NCBI GenBank assembly: GCA_025462725.1
Contig: JAOAPE010000002.1
Coordinates: 124,001-188,000 of the forward strand
From: Terriglobales bacterium
GTDB lineage: Bacteria > Acidobacteriota > Terriglobia > Terriglobales > Acidobacteriaceae
DNA length: 64,000 nucleotides
Direction: 5' to 3'
In this document: one piece after another, positions 18,920-26,951 of the stretch
Layout of the letters: each line of letters starts with the position of its first letter
How positions within the stretch are numbered: the stretch's first letter is position 1
Program-made: the position numbers and the translations under genes
Notes under the pieces: model-generated
What the model saw: only the letters and a program-made list of their open reading frames with translations
Databases searched by the model: none
What the model was told of the DNA's origin: nothing

Positions 18920-19345
18920 TCAACGTGTGGTGAATTGCTTGACAGGGCTTTTCACTCCGTCGCCCTTGCCGTTGGACTCCATTGACTCCACTTTGTAGTA
19001 GTAGGTTGTGCCGGACTTGAGACTCGGCATGCGAACGCGGAAGACGGTATAAGAATGGCCCGGATTCAACCTGATCGGATTTTTCGCCATCTGGCTCAGG
19101 TCTGTGGGATTCGTACCGTAGCGCACAACGCCGTAGTGCTCGGGCGTGCCTCCGGGGTTGTTGCTTGTCCAGGTGATAATTGCAAAATTGGGATCGATGC
19201 GTTCCGGCTCAGGCCCTTTCGTGATTTTCACGGTTGCGGCTTTTTTAGTAATGGGACTCTCCTGCGTTGCCGCCGGGATTGAGAGCAGGCCTCCGATCAC
19301 AAGCATCGTTGCAAAACTCAGAAACAACTTATTCGATCTATTCAT
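18920..19345 (-). CDS. Secreted FN3-like protein (cassette 1)
   Basis: About 141 aa with a signal peptide (MNRSNKLFLSFATMLVIGGL...IPAATQ). A single fibronectin type III-like domain follows: VKITKGPEPERIDPNFAIITW, YGVVRYGT and TTYYYKVESMESNGKGDG. Such a domain resembles the N-terminal Fn3 module of purple acid phosphatases, but no phosphatase follows. The ATG at 19345 is preferred because it begins the signal peptide; an upstream in-frame start would add 40 non-hydrophobic residues. It lies downstream of di-heme peroxidase 1, and this two-gene order is duplicated at 21.5-23.9 kb. Confidence 0.7.
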   Translation of the reverse strand: MNRSNKLFLSFATMLVIGGLLSIPAATQESPITKKAATVKITKGPEPERIDPNFAIITWTSNNPGGTPEHYGVVRYGTNPTDLSQMAKNPIRLNPGHSYTVFRVRMPSLKSGTTYYYKVESMESNGKGDGVKSPVKQFTTR

Positions 19346-19387
19346 AGACAGAACTCCAGCCCAGTTAGGCAATTGATATCCGCTTGG

Positions 19388-19430
19388 AAAAACAAAAAGG
19401 AGCATGGAGGCCCGAAGGCCCCCATGCTTT
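19388..19430 (-). terminator. Hairpin terminator after di-heme peroxidase 1
   Basis: On the minus strand AGCATGG pairs with CCATGCT and an inner GGCC/GGCC stem is capped by a TTCG loop. CC-TTTTT-G-TTTTT follows. It sits between the peroxidase and its FN3-like neighbour, so it may attenuate rather than stop transcription. Confidence 0.7.
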
Positions 19431-19461
19431 CTATAGTTGCGTACGCCGACCAGCCTTTCGA

Positions 19462-21303
19462 TCACTGAATGGGCTTAGTCGGGAGAGGCTGCACACCGCA
19501 TACAGCCGATGCGCAGGCCGGAAGTGGCGGAGTCGGGATAAGCGACTCGTTACCTTGAGTCGCCGCCGTACCACCGGTCGCGCATTTACCAGTAAAAGTA
19601 TCGCTGTTGGGATAAGGTTTCGTGAACCCATCCGTAAGTGTTTGCAGAAATGCGACGACCTGATCCTCTTCCTTGTCTGTCAAGCCGAGTTTACCGATTG
19701 TCATGTCCATGTTGTTCGGAACCTCGGGCTTAGGCCAGCAGTCTACTTTCTCGGTCGTTCCTGCCGGGCAGTGTCCGGAAGTGACGTCGGTGGGAAAAAC
19801 GTCGCGAGTGTTGTAGAAATGGACGAGTTGTTTCAGGCTCTTGATATACCCATTGTGAAAGAACTCCTTCTGGAAGTAAGGTCCGGGCGCCTCGGTGCTG
19901 CACCCTGGAGGCGCCATAGCCACATTGCGCGCCGAAGACGTCTGGAATTGGCCGTCACTAGTTGGTGCGAATTGGACCCAACTGGCGTTCGGGTTGGGAC
20001 CAGAGCCGAAGCCGCTCCTTAGGAAAGTTCCTAATCCCAGATCTCTGTAGCCGAAGCCTAATGGATTGGCAGTGAACCCTAAGGAATCCGGCGTGGTCTG
20101 GTAGAAGAAAGCGTCCCTGGGATTCAGGGGCACTCCGAGATTGGACGACCCGAAGCAGGTGAACAGAGGATTTGTTTGTGCTGCTGCGCCAGTGTCCTGA
20201 CTGTTCGGGGCGGTGCCTTCCGGTGGAGGCGGTGTTGGAGCGGTTGACCTGCCGTCGAGGTGACATGAGTTGCAATTGGCTTTGCCACGGAAAAGGTCAT
20301 AGCCAGCCTTCTCATCTGCGGTCAACGTGTATTTGCCATCGAGGAACGCGTCGAATTTTGACGAGAAAGCGCTGACCTGCACCGACTGCTCGTATGCATC
20401 AATGGCCTGCGCCCAGTGGCCATAATCGTTGTTTGACTTAGTGCGATCTGCTGGGGATAGGTTAATCGGAGTAGTGTTCGTGCCGAACCCCTTTGCACCT
20501 CCCGGGGTTTCGCAGAGTTCCTCGGTATCAGGTGGGAAGTTGATATTGAAGGAGTCTGCGCCAAATAGCTGCTCAAAGAGTGGTCTGTACGTAGCCTGCG
20601 AAAGTTTGAACACGATGCAAGCAGTATCAGGATTGCCCATCTCTTGCGTATCGACGGGAGGATGCTGCGACTGTTCGGCGTCAGGGTTCCTTAACAAATA
20701 TCCGGTCGCTCGTGAATCCCAGAAGTTTCCACCAAAGAAAGCTTCTTGTGTTTCATTGAATTGGAGTACTGGGAAGAACGGTGCGTACGGGTATCGCTGC
20801 GCTGTCCGCTTGCCCGCCCGGAAATGAAATGTTCCGGGATAGGCGACCATGGTTAGATTGACTGATGGTATCGGTCCGCTGAATGCCACGTACGGCATGT
20901 GGCATGAAGCGCACGCTTGATCTCTACCCGGCGAGATGTTCCTGTCGTAATTCATAAGCTCGCCAAGTGTTTCTATCGCTTCAGCTCCATTGCCCTGAAT
21001 TGTTGGGGGTTGACTGGTAAATGTCACGGGCTGTAATGCCTTAAACCGTGCAATCGCTCTCGCTTCAATGGTATCTATCTCCCGCTCGACCCTGAGTAAC
21101 TCCGAATTTATATCGGACGGCAGAATCCCGGGCGGGTATGGGTTATAGGTTGCCGCTGGCTTGTCTTGCTCGTCTCCTGGCGCTGATTGTCCGGGCGCGG
21201 CTCCTGGTGGGACTGGTGTGGTTTGTGCCGAAACGCGTTGGGAATAAATCATGGCGACCAGCACAAAAACGAGAAATGTGGCTATTTTTATCGACGCCCT
21301 CAT
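19462..21303 (-). CDS. Di-heme cytochrome c peroxidase/MauG family protein (cassette 1)
   Basis: About 613 aa, exported (signal peptide ending VSAQ). Two c-type heme sites are seen: CASCHMP in the N-terminal third, and CNSCHLDG in the second. The HNGYIKSLKQLVHFYNTRD segment near the C-terminus matches the H-x-G...L-x-E/Q-V/L-V-x-F/HY motif of MauG/CcpA di-heme enzymes. Members reduce peroxide or oxidise protein or small-molecule substrates in the periplasm. The ATG at 21303 has an AAGGGA site upstream. About 70% similar by eye to the copy at 22068, indicating a tandem duplication. Confidence 0.85.
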   Translation of the reverse strand: MRASIKIATFLVFVLVAMIYSQRVSAQTTPVPPGAAPGQSAPGDEQDKPAATYNPYPPGILPSDINSELLRVEREIDTIEARAIARFKALQPVTFTSQPPTIQGNGAEAIETLGELMNYDRNISPGRDQACASCHMPYVAFSGPIPSVNLTMVAYPGTFHFRAGKRTAQRYPYAPFFPVLQFNETQEAFFGGNFWDSRATGYLLRNPDAEQSQHPPVDTQEMGNPDTACIVFKLSQATYRPLFEQLFGADSFNINFPPDTEELCETPGGAKGFGTNTTPINLSPADRTKSNNDYGHWAQAIDAYEQSVQVSAFSSKFDAFLDGKYTLTADEKAGYDLFRGKANCNSCHLDGRSTAPTPPPPEGTAPNSQDTGAAAQTNPLFTCFGSSNLGVPLNPRDAFFYQTTPDSLGFTANPLGFGYRDLGLGTFLRSGFGSGPNPNASWVQFAPTSDGQFQTSSARNVAMAPPGCSTEAPGPYFQKEFFHNGYIKSLKQLVHFYNTRDVFPTDVTSGHCPAGTTEKVDCWPKPEVPNNMDMTIGKLGLTDKEEDQVVAFLQTLTDGFTKPYPNSDTFTGKCATGGTAATQGNESLIPTPPLPACASAVCGVQPLPTKPIQ

Positions 21304-21374
21304 TGGGGTTCCCTTTCTTTTGCGAATCGTTCTCGCAGGTTTGCCCCACGCTATCACTGATACAAAGTCATACG

Positions 21375-21418
21375 CCTGAGTGACGTGGATTGTCGTAAGC
21401 AAAAGTGCGTCACTCAGG
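21375..21418. promoter_or_regulatory. Conserved dyad upstream of di-heme peroxidase 1
   Basis: CCTGAGTGACG (21375-21385) and its exact complement CGTCACTCAGG (21408-21418) flank a 22-nt spacer containing attgtcg-taagcaaaa. The same dyad and spacer core occur upstream of copy 2 (24025-24069). Its position, 72-115 bp before the start codon, suggests an operator or a 5'-UTR stem. Confidence 0.55.
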
Positions 21419-21522
21419 ATTGGTGCAATTTGGGAACAGAAAATGCAGCCGACGGAAGTTGTTGTCTAAGCGGTGCGCGGTGACACCCGCAGAAAAATCA
21501 GATCATTATTTATCGACCTAGC

Positions 21523-21951
21523 TCACTGCTTCTGACTTGTGGTGAATCGCTTGACAGCGCTCTTCACCCCATCGCCTTTACCATTGGCTTCCATCGAGTC
21601 GACGGTGTAGTAATAGGTCGTCGCAGGCTTAAGGCCGTGGATGCGCACGCGGAAAATTGTAGTGGGATGGTTGGGGTTTAGTCTGATGGGAGATTTCGCA
21701 GTCTGGCTCAGGTTTTTGGGATCCGTACCATAATGCACGACGGCGAAATGCTCGGGAGAACCCCCAGGGTTGGTGGTGGTCCACCGGATAATGGTCAAAT
21801 ACTCCTTTGCCATTTCGGGTTCCGGACCTTGGGTGATCTTGACGTGCGCGGCTTTTGGAGTAGTTGGACTTAGCTGAGCGACAGTCGGGGTAGACGAGAG
21901 CAAACTGCCGACTGCAGCCGTGATTGCCATCTTTAGAAGCAGTTTATTCAT
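21523..21951 (-). CDS. Secreted FN3-like protein (cassette 2)
   Basis: About 142 aa, paralogue of the protein at 18920. A signal peptide (MNKLLLKMAITAAVGSLL) is followed by one FN3-like domain with the same landmarks: VKITQGPEPE, IIRWTTTNPGGSPEHFAVVHYGT, TTYYYTVDSMEANGKGDGVKS. The start was chosen by analogy with copy 1 and by the signal peptide; the upstream in-frame extension is not conserved. Located directly after di-heme peroxidase 2. Function unknown; a periplasmic partner or substrate-binding module for the peroxidase is plausible. Confidence 0.7.
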   Translation of the reverse strand: MNKLLLKMAITAAVGSLLSSTPTVAQLSPTTPKAAHVKITQGPEPEMAKEYLTIIRWTTTNPGGSPEHFAVVHYGTDPKNLSQTAKSPIRLNPNHPTTIFRVRIHGLKPATTYYYTVDSMEANGKGDGVKSAVKRFTTSQKQ

Positions 21952-21984
21952 GCGCAGACCTCGCAGCGAGATTAGTGAATTACT

Positions 21985-22020
21985 AAAAGGGGGCAGGGAG
22001 GCCCGGGCGGGCCCCCCATG
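21985..22020 (-). terminator. GC-rich hairpin after di-heme peroxidase 2
   Basis: On the minus strand a GGGGGGCCCG...GGGCCTCCC stem is followed by CCCCCTTTTAG. It occupies the same place as the hairpin in cassette 1, between the peroxidase and FN3-like genes. The stem sequence differs while the structure is kept. Confidence 0.5.
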
Positions 22021-22067
22021 CGTCAATATTTCGTTCCACTCGTTCTCGTATCCGATCAACCCTTTGA

Positions 22068-23939
22068 TCACGGGATAGGCTTAGTCGGGAGAGGCTGCAC
22101 GCCGCAGACGGCCGATGCACAGGCCGGAAGTTGCGGAGTCGCAATAAGGGATTCGTTACCTTGAGTCGCAGCCGTACCACCCTTCATGCAAGCACCCGTA
22201 AACGTATCGATGTCAGTGTAGTTACTCACGCCGGGGTGAGCCGGGTCGAAACCGTCCGTCAGATCTTGCATGATGAGCACGAGCTGGTTCTCCTCCTGCT
22301 CCGTTAAACCAAGATTACCGACCGTCATGTCGACGTTGTCCGGGACCTCGGGCATCGGCCAGCAATCAACCTTTTCGGTCGTGCCTGCCGGGCAGTGTCC
22401 GGAAGTTACGGGCATCGCAAACTTGTCGCGCGTGTTGTAGAAATGGACGAGCTGCTTCAGGCTCTTGATGTAGCCATTGTGGAAGAACTCTTTCTGGAAA
22501 TAGCCGACATTCACGCCGTTCACAACTGCTCCGGGCGCCTCGGTGGTGGGACACTGTGGCGGTGCCATACCCACATTGCGCACCGTAGACACTTGCTGCC
22601 GGCCGTCCATCCGCGGCGCGAGCGACGTCCAACTCGAGTTCGGGTTGGGCGCAGAGCCGAAACCGCTTCTGAGGAAAGTTCCTAATCCCAAATCTCTGTA
22701 GCCGAAACCTAAAGGATTCGCAGTGAATCCTAAGGAATCCGGCGTGGTCTGGTAGAAGAAAGCATCCCTGGGATTCAGGGGCAGGCCGAGATTGGAAAAT
22801 CCGAAACAGGTGAACAATGCCCTCGCATTTGTGGGGTAATTGCCGGTTTGGTTCTGGCCCGGCGTCAGGGTGGTCCTTTGTCCGTCAATGTGGCAGGAAT
22901 TACAGTTGCCTTTACCGGCGAACAAAATGGCGCCCGCTTGCTCATCCGGCGAGTACTCGGAACCAGGCACCCCGTTTATGTTGGCATCGACTTTCGAGGT
23001 GAAAGGGCTGACTTGCGGTGAGTCTTCGAAGAAGGAGATGGATTGCGCCCAGTGGTTGTAGACCTCGTTTGCGCGTAGGCGGTCTGCCGGGTCTAGCTTG
23101 ACTGGTTCGACATCCGTGCCGAAGCCCTTAGCGCCTCCTGGGAGTTCGCAAATCGTCTCGGTGTCCGGTGGGAACTTGATATTAAAGGAATCTTTGCCCC
23201 ATACCGTTTCAAAGAGAGGTCTGTACACAGCCTGCGAAAGCTTGAACGCTATGCAAGCAGTATCAGGATTGCCCATCTCTTGCGTATCGACGGGAGGATG
23301 CTGCGACTGCTCGGCATCGGCATTCTGTAGGAGATATCCGGTCGAGCGTCCATCCCAGAAGTTTCCGCCAACGAAAAGCTCCTGGTCTGGGTAGAGTTGG
23401 AGGACAGGATATCTGGGTGAATAGGTGTATCTCTGCGCCGTCCGCTTTCCCGCCCGGAAACGAAACGTTCCGGGATAGGCGACCATGGTTAGATTGACTG
23501 ATGGGATCGGTCCGCTAAAGCCGACGTAAGGCATGTGGCAAGAGGCGCACGCGGTATTCCTCCCCGGTGACATGTTCCTGTCGTAATTCATAAGCTTACC
23601 GAGTGTTTGTACTGCCTGATATCCGGTGCCCTGAATCGTCGGCGGTTGACCTGTGAATGTAATGGGGCCTAAGGCCTTCCACTTTGCAATGGCTCTAAAT
23701 TCGATGGTATCGACCTCGCGAATGACCCGGGCTAACTCCGGATTTATATCGGAAGGGACAATCCCAGCCGGGTACGGGTTATAGGTTGCGGCTGGAGTGT
23801 CTTTCTCGTCTCCAGGTGCTGATTGTCCAGGCAGTGCTCCTGGTGGGACTGGTGTCGTTTGTGCAGAAACGCCTGGGGAATAAATCATGGCGGCCAACAC
23901 AAAGACGAGGAATGTGGCTAGCATTGTCGACGTCCTCAT
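22068..23939 (-). CDS. Di-heme cytochrome c peroxidase/MauG family protein (cassette 2)
   Basis: A 623-aa paralogue of the protein at 19462 with the same architecture: a signal peptide ending VSAQ, a CASCHMP heme site, a CNSCHIDG heme site and HNGYIKSLKQLVHFYNTRD. Long stretches, such as the region around PRDAFFYQTTPDSLGFTAN, are identical between copies, while the segments around the second heme have diverged and differ in length. The ATG at 23939 follows a GAGAGGA site. Its upstream region shares the dyad with copy 1, so the two are probably under common control. Confidence 0.85.
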   Translation of the reverse strand: MRTSTMLATFLVFVLAAMIYSPGVSAQTTPVPPGALPGQSAPGDEKDTPAATYNPYPAGIVPSDINPELARVIREVDTIEFRAIAKWKALGPITFTGQPPTIQGTGYQAVQTLGKLMNYDRNMSPGRNTACASCHMPYVGFSGPIPSVNLTMVAYPGTFRFRAGKRTAQRYTYSPRYPVLQLYPDQELFVGGNFWDGRSTGYLLQNADAEQSQHPPVDTQEMGNPDTACIAFKLSQAVYRPLFETVWGKDSFNIKFPPDTETICELPGGAKGFGTDVEPVKLDPADRLRANEVYNHWAQSISFFEDSPQVSPFTSKVDANINGVPGSEYSPDEQAGAILFAGKGNCNSCHIDGQRTTLTPGQNQTGNYPTNARALFTCFGFSNLGLPLNPRDAFFYQTTPDSLGFTANPLGFGYRDLGLGTFLRSGFGSAPNPNSSWTSLAPRMDGRQQVSTVRNVGMAPPQCPTTEAPGAVVNGVNVGYFQKEFFHNGYIKSLKQLVHFYNTRDKFAMPVTSGHCPAGTTEKVDCWPMPEVPDNVDMTVGNLGLTEQEENQLVLIMQDLTDGFDPAHPGVSNYTDIDTFTGACMKGGTAATQGNESLIATPQLPACASAVCGVQPLPTKPIP

Positions 23940-24024
23940 TGGGGAATCCTCTCTTTTAACTGCGATTATCTGCGATCTTGTTCTCGCAGGTTTGACTACG
24001 CTAGCACCGATACAAAGTCATGCG

Positions 24025-24069
24025 CCTGAGTGACGGTTATTGTCGATAAGCAAAAAAGCGTCACTCAGG
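24025..24069. promoter_or_regulatory. Conserved dyad upstream of di-heme peroxidase 2
   Basis: CCTGAGTGACG (24025-24035) and CGTCACTCAGG (24059-24069) flank a 23-nt spacer with attgtcgataagcaaaa. It is essentially the same element as at 21375-21418, including the flanking 'tacaaagtca' before it and 'attggtgcaat' after it. Confidence 0.55.
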
Positions 24070-24102
24070 ATTGGTGCAATGAGAGCCAAACACAAAGACG
24101 AA

Positions 24103-24162
24103 ATGGAATCGGCGGAATCGAGCCGCGCGGCGGGTAGGTTTGGTTCGATTGGGAAACGCTAA
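24103..24162 (+). pseudogene. Remnant of a second dut gene (motif 5 only)
   Basis: A 19-codon frame ending in TAA encodes ESSRAAGRFGSIGKR, which aligns without gaps to the dUTPase C-terminal arm at 13623-13670 (12 of 15 residues identical). At DNA level the first 19 bases, cggaatcgagccgcgcggc, are identical. No dut motifs 1-4 precede it. It is either the scar of a duplicated gene or the far end of a segment inserted at the dut 3' end. Confidence 0.7.
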
Positions 24163-24328
24163 CAGCGTGGCCGTGGATGGACGCGGCTCAACAGGAACTA
24201 TCTTCGAACCGAATTTGTTGTGCTATCACCGCTACGCCAGAACGAAGCCGGCGAGCAATAGTGACCAGACGTTCCCGTTCCGAGCTTCTATGCTGTTCAT
24301 TGAAGCAACTTCGCTTAAGGGATGTGAA

Positions 24329-24709
24329 ATGAGAAGACAGTATCTTCACCTATGCATTTATCGTTGCGACAACTGTGAAGGGCCGGTGGTTACAGGCTCG
24401 CTCGCGGTACGCGAAAACGAGATTTCCGAGAGAAGTGAGATTCGCGAGCTGGGGGCAATGTGCCTCTCCTGCGGCAAGAAACAAGCAAAGCCAGCAGATC
24501 TCCACGCGAGCCGGTATATTCCAGCCGTTCCATGGGAGCAAACCTCTGCGCTCGATGCCGTGCGCATTGCGACTGCACCTTTAGATTACATATCTACCAA
24601 TTGCTCTGACGAGATTGCACCGCCGGTTGTTGCAGTGCCACAGAGTCGGATGCTCCTCGTTGAACTCGACACGGTGACACCAATTGCTGAGCAGACGCCG
24701 CTCTCCTAA
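24329..24709 (+). CDS. Small zinc-ribbon protein (gene pair, copy 1)
   Basis: About 126 aa from the ATG at 24329. Two CXXC pairs (YRCDNCEG near residue 15 and MCLSCGKK near residue 50) would bind one zinc ion. The remainder is unremarkable and mildly acidic. An upstream GTG at 24140 would add 63 residues of low-quality sequence that begins near the dut remnant, so I prefer the internal ATG. It is followed 10 bp later by a small 'NNAG' protein gene, the same order seen at 27039-27418. Function unknown. Confidence 0.5.
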   Translation: MRRQYLHLCIYRCDNCEGPVVTGSLAVRENEISERSEIRELGAMCLSCGKKQAKPADLHASRYIPAVPWEQTSALDAVRIATAPLDYISTNCSDEIAPPVVAVPQSRMLLVELDTVTPIAEQTPLS

Positions 24710-24719
24710 GGCCAGAATT

Positions 24720-24965
24720 ATGACAAAATTTGCGAGTACACAACTGACTGACAAGTTAGTAGGTGATCTGACTACACAGAACAGCATGCATATAGTGAGA
24801 AATGGCTATGCTGCTCATATCTTCATCAGCAATAATGCTGGCTCTCCCCTGTTTCATTACACGGTTCACCGGATCGGGTCTACCGAGATTCTTCATTGGG
24901 GACAGGAAGCTTCGATGTCCGAAGCCCAATCCGCCGTGGATGAGCTTCTAGATTCAAAAACATAG
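24720..24965 (+). CDS. Small conserved 'NNAG' protein (gene pair, copy 1)
   Basis: An 81-aa protein that I do not recognise by family. Its core, HIFISNNAGSPLFHYTVHR...EILHWGQE.SM.EAQSAVDELL, is closely repeated in the frame at 27206-27418, so it is a genuine conserved small protein. It is predicted to form a short beta-sheet followed by one helix. The ATG at 24720 follows AAGG at a suitable distance; an earlier in-frame ATG at 24684 overlaps the preceding gene. Probably co-transcribed with the zinc-ribbon gene. Confidence 0.6.
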   Translation: MTKFASTQLTDKLVGDLTTQNSMHIVRNGYAAHIFISNNAGSPLFHYTVHRIGSTEILHWGQEASMSEAQSAVDELLDSKT

Positions 24966-25061
24966 AAGAACACCCTCCCGCGATCAATCCTGACATCCTT
25001 TGAAAACGGTACATGCCCCTTAGTGTTCAAAAGTGCTCACCGGGGTGTGTATCATTGAAGG

Positions 25062-25931
25062 ATGTCACCAAAGACTCCCCGAATGCCCGATTCAGCTGAT
25101 TTGCACAAAAAGGAGGCCACCCCCGAGAGCAGCATACTGTTGGTTCAGTCGCACTCTGGAGAACTCAGCACATTAGAGCGGGCTCTTCGGAAAAGTGGGT
25201 TCAAGGTGATCGCCGCATCCACAGTAAAAGAAGCCTTGGGGCTCCTTGTCTCAGGTAAGTTTTCTGCCCTGCTCTGTATGCTCCAGGGTCCAACTCCAGG
25301 TGACAGCTTTACGTTGATAAACGCAATGCGGCATGTACACCCGGATGCTGTCACGATGATCATCACGGACTATCCAGCATTGAAGGAATCTCTAGTTGCA
25401 CTTCTTCCGTTGGCAGACGAACTTGTAGTGACCCCTGTACCGCCCACCGAGATCATTGCACTCCTGAAAGACAGGTTGAGATCGCCCAGGCCTAAAAAAT
25501 GGAAACCTCCTGAACCTGTCGCCAACATCTTGGAGCGTAATGCGAAGCAAACGATCTCGGAGTGGCTGGTCCGCGTGAATGATGTTAAGGACTTGGTTGA
25601 TCAGCCACTCAGTGATGAGGGCCGTACCGGACACTTGCCCAGGCTTTTGCAAGAGGTAATCAAACGACTTCGTGCGCCGCGGCTGGAAGAAGGCGATGCG
25701 AGCGTGTCTATGGCGGCGATCAGTCACGGAAAAGTGAGACGCGAGCAGGGTTATACCGCGGCGATGCTAGTGACGGAATCGCGTATCCTTCAGGTCTGTA
25801 TTTTTAAGACTCTGCGCAGCAATCTAGCGTCCCTGGATTGGACGTTGGTCCTCACCGATGTAATGACGATTGCCGATGAAGTGGATTCACAGCTCACGCA
25901 AACAATGGCTAGTTTCTCCGGAAAGAACTGA
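25062..25931 (+). CDS. Degenerate response-regulator receiver protein with RsbRD-like C-terminal domain
   Basis: A 289-aa protein. Residues about 22-140 follow the CheY fold (SSILLVQSHSGELSTLERALRKSGFKVIAAST, IITDYP, PVPPTEIIALL), but the usual phospho-acceptor region reads SALLCMLQGPTPGD, with no Asp at the expected place. The conserved switch Thr (ITDYP) and Pro (VPP, in place of KP) are also altered. The C-terminal part contains TISEWLVRVNDVK...LPRLLQEVIKRL, resembling the RsbRD/KinB N-terminal all-helical sensor family. It is probably a phosphorylation-independent signalling or scaffold protein. It stands alone, with no kinase next to it. Confidence 0.65.
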   Translation: MSPKTPRMPDSADLHKKEATPESSILLVQSHSGELSTLERALRKSGFKVIAASTVKEALGLLVSGKFSALLCMLQGPTPGDSFTLINAMRHVHPDAVTMIITDYPALKESLVALLPLADELVVTPVPPTEIIALLKDRLRSPRPKKWKPPEPVANILERNAKQTISEWLVRVNDVKDLVDQPLSDEGRTGHLPRLLQEVIKRLRAPRLEEGDASVSMAAISHGKVRREQGYTAAMLVTESRILQVCIFKTLRSNLASLDWTLVLTDVMTIADEVDSQLTQTMASFSGKN

Positions 25932-25988
25932 AGAAGAAGACCAGCAACTCAGGACGCGATTCGCTGAAGGGGTAGTTGAGCGAAATCA

Positions 25989-26249
25989 TTAAAATACGGC
26001 CTTGGGCGCAACTTGCGCGGACCAGTGCGCCGCCCTCTGCCAAGGCTCCTCAATTCTGCGGAGCGCATCCGAAGCAATCGAGATTTCTCGATCAGCACTC
26101 TCGAGGTGCTCTTGAGTTCCTGTTTCGATTTGAGTGCGACTCGATTCAATGGTGCTTCCTATTCGCCTCGCTAAGCTAGAGCCACCTCGATAATACGCGT
26201 CACCATGTGTCATAAGCTGCAAAACAAACCTTACCAGTGAGGTTTTCAT
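25989..26249 (-). CDS. Hypothetical small protein (weak)
   Basis: An 86-residue frame starting at the ATG at 26249, with GAGG six bases upstream. The sequence has a helical, coiled-coil-like centre (SSRTQIETGTQEHLESADRE). No family recognised. Its codon pattern is not clearly coding and an overlapping plus-strand frame of 67 codons exists, so it could be chance. Confidence 0.3.
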   Translation of the reverse strand: MKTSLVRFVLQLMTHGDAYYRGGSSLARRIGSTIESSRTQIETGTQEHLESADREISIASDALRRIEEPWQRAAHWSAQVAPKAVF

Positions 26250-26296
26250 GCTTAACCTCACGCTTAACAGTTCAGACTAGTAAAAGCCAAAGCGAT

Positions 26297-26325
26297 TTGA
26301 CAGCGATGTCCAATGAGCCTATGGT
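26297..26325 (+). promoter_or_regulatory. Sigma-70-type promoter candidate
   Basis: TTGACA (26297-26302), a 17-bp spacer and TATGGT (26320-26325), about 100 bp upstream of the gene at 26427. The -35 box is perfect and the -10 box is weak. Confidence 0.4.
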
Positions 26326-26426
26326 CGAAATTGAGAAGGCAATTCCTTCCTCTTTCAGGTTCCCTGAACTAAGTCAGCCCATCTGAAGTACTCTCCCCTT
26401 AGCAACCCAACCCTAGGAGGTTGCAA

Positions 26427-26777
26427 ATGTTCATACGTAATCTTTCCATTCAGCTGAAACCAAATTCGGTGAATAAATTCACCACTCATTTTGCAACAGA
26501 GATCATTCCCGTCCTACGCAAGCAAAAAGGCTTTCAGAATGCATTGATTCTTGGCGCACCGGGCAAAGATTCTGTCACAGCGCTCAGCTTTTGGGACACC
26601 AATGAAAATGCTGACTTGTACGCTGCCGCTGTGTACCCGGAGATGCTGACGAAGATGTCCCAATTTCTTGAGAGCACGCCGGTCGTGCATCCTGCCGAAT
26701 TCCTTTATTCCACCTTCAGTCAGGCCGCAGCCGTAGCCGCCACTGGTAATCCTGAAGCAAAGATCTTTGCTGCCTGA
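26427..26777 (+). CDS. Small dimeric alpha/beta-barrel (ABM-like) protein
   Basis: A 116-aa protein with a ferredoxin-like pattern: FIRNLSIQLKPNSVNKFTTHFATEIIPVLRKQKGFQNALIL, then DSVTALSFWDTNENADLYAAAVYPEMLTKMSQFL. This matches the antibiotic-biosynthesis-monooxygenase/EthD-type dimeric barrel. The ATG at 26427 has an excellent AGGAGG six bases upstream, so it is preferred over the TTG two codons earlier. Members bind small aromatic molecules or heme, or are stress proteins; the ligand here is unknown. It is monocistronic, and a structured non-coding stretch follows. Confidence 0.6.
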   Translation: MFIRNLSIQLKPNSVNKFTTHFATEIIPVLRKQKGFQNALILGAPGKDSVTALSFWDTNENADLYAAAVYPEMLTKMSQFLESTPVVHPAEFLYSTFSQAAAVAATGNPEAKIFAA

Positions 26778-26810
26778 ACCTCTTAACTGAGGTGCAGGCG
26801 CTCAGCTAGT

Positions 26811-26862
26811 CTGCCCAATCTCTCGTGACCTATGCATAGGACGAGCGTCGGACTGGGAAGAT
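26811..26862 (+). ncRNA. Structured leader element, hairpin A
   Basis: Outer stem CCCA/TGGG (26815-26818 with 26855-26858). Middle stem CTCGT/ACGAG (26823-26827 with 26842-26846), with a GA bulge. Inner stem CCTA/TAGG closes a TGCA loop (26830-26841). The core is nearly identical to hairpin B 138 nt downstream, with paired substitutions in the stems. No known RNA family recognised. Confidence 0.5.
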
Positions 26863-26951
26863 CTGATGCTGCACCCGCTGCCGTTGAAAACGACGGAAGC
26901 AAGCCTCTTCGACATGCGAGATTGCAGCTCGAAGATTAACGTGAGTCAGTC

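Noticed and set aside
26830-26841. CCTATGCATAGG as a simple regulatory palindrome
   Set aside because: The paired change in the second copy and the pairing of the flanks fit an RNA hairpin with a TGCA loop better than a protein operator.
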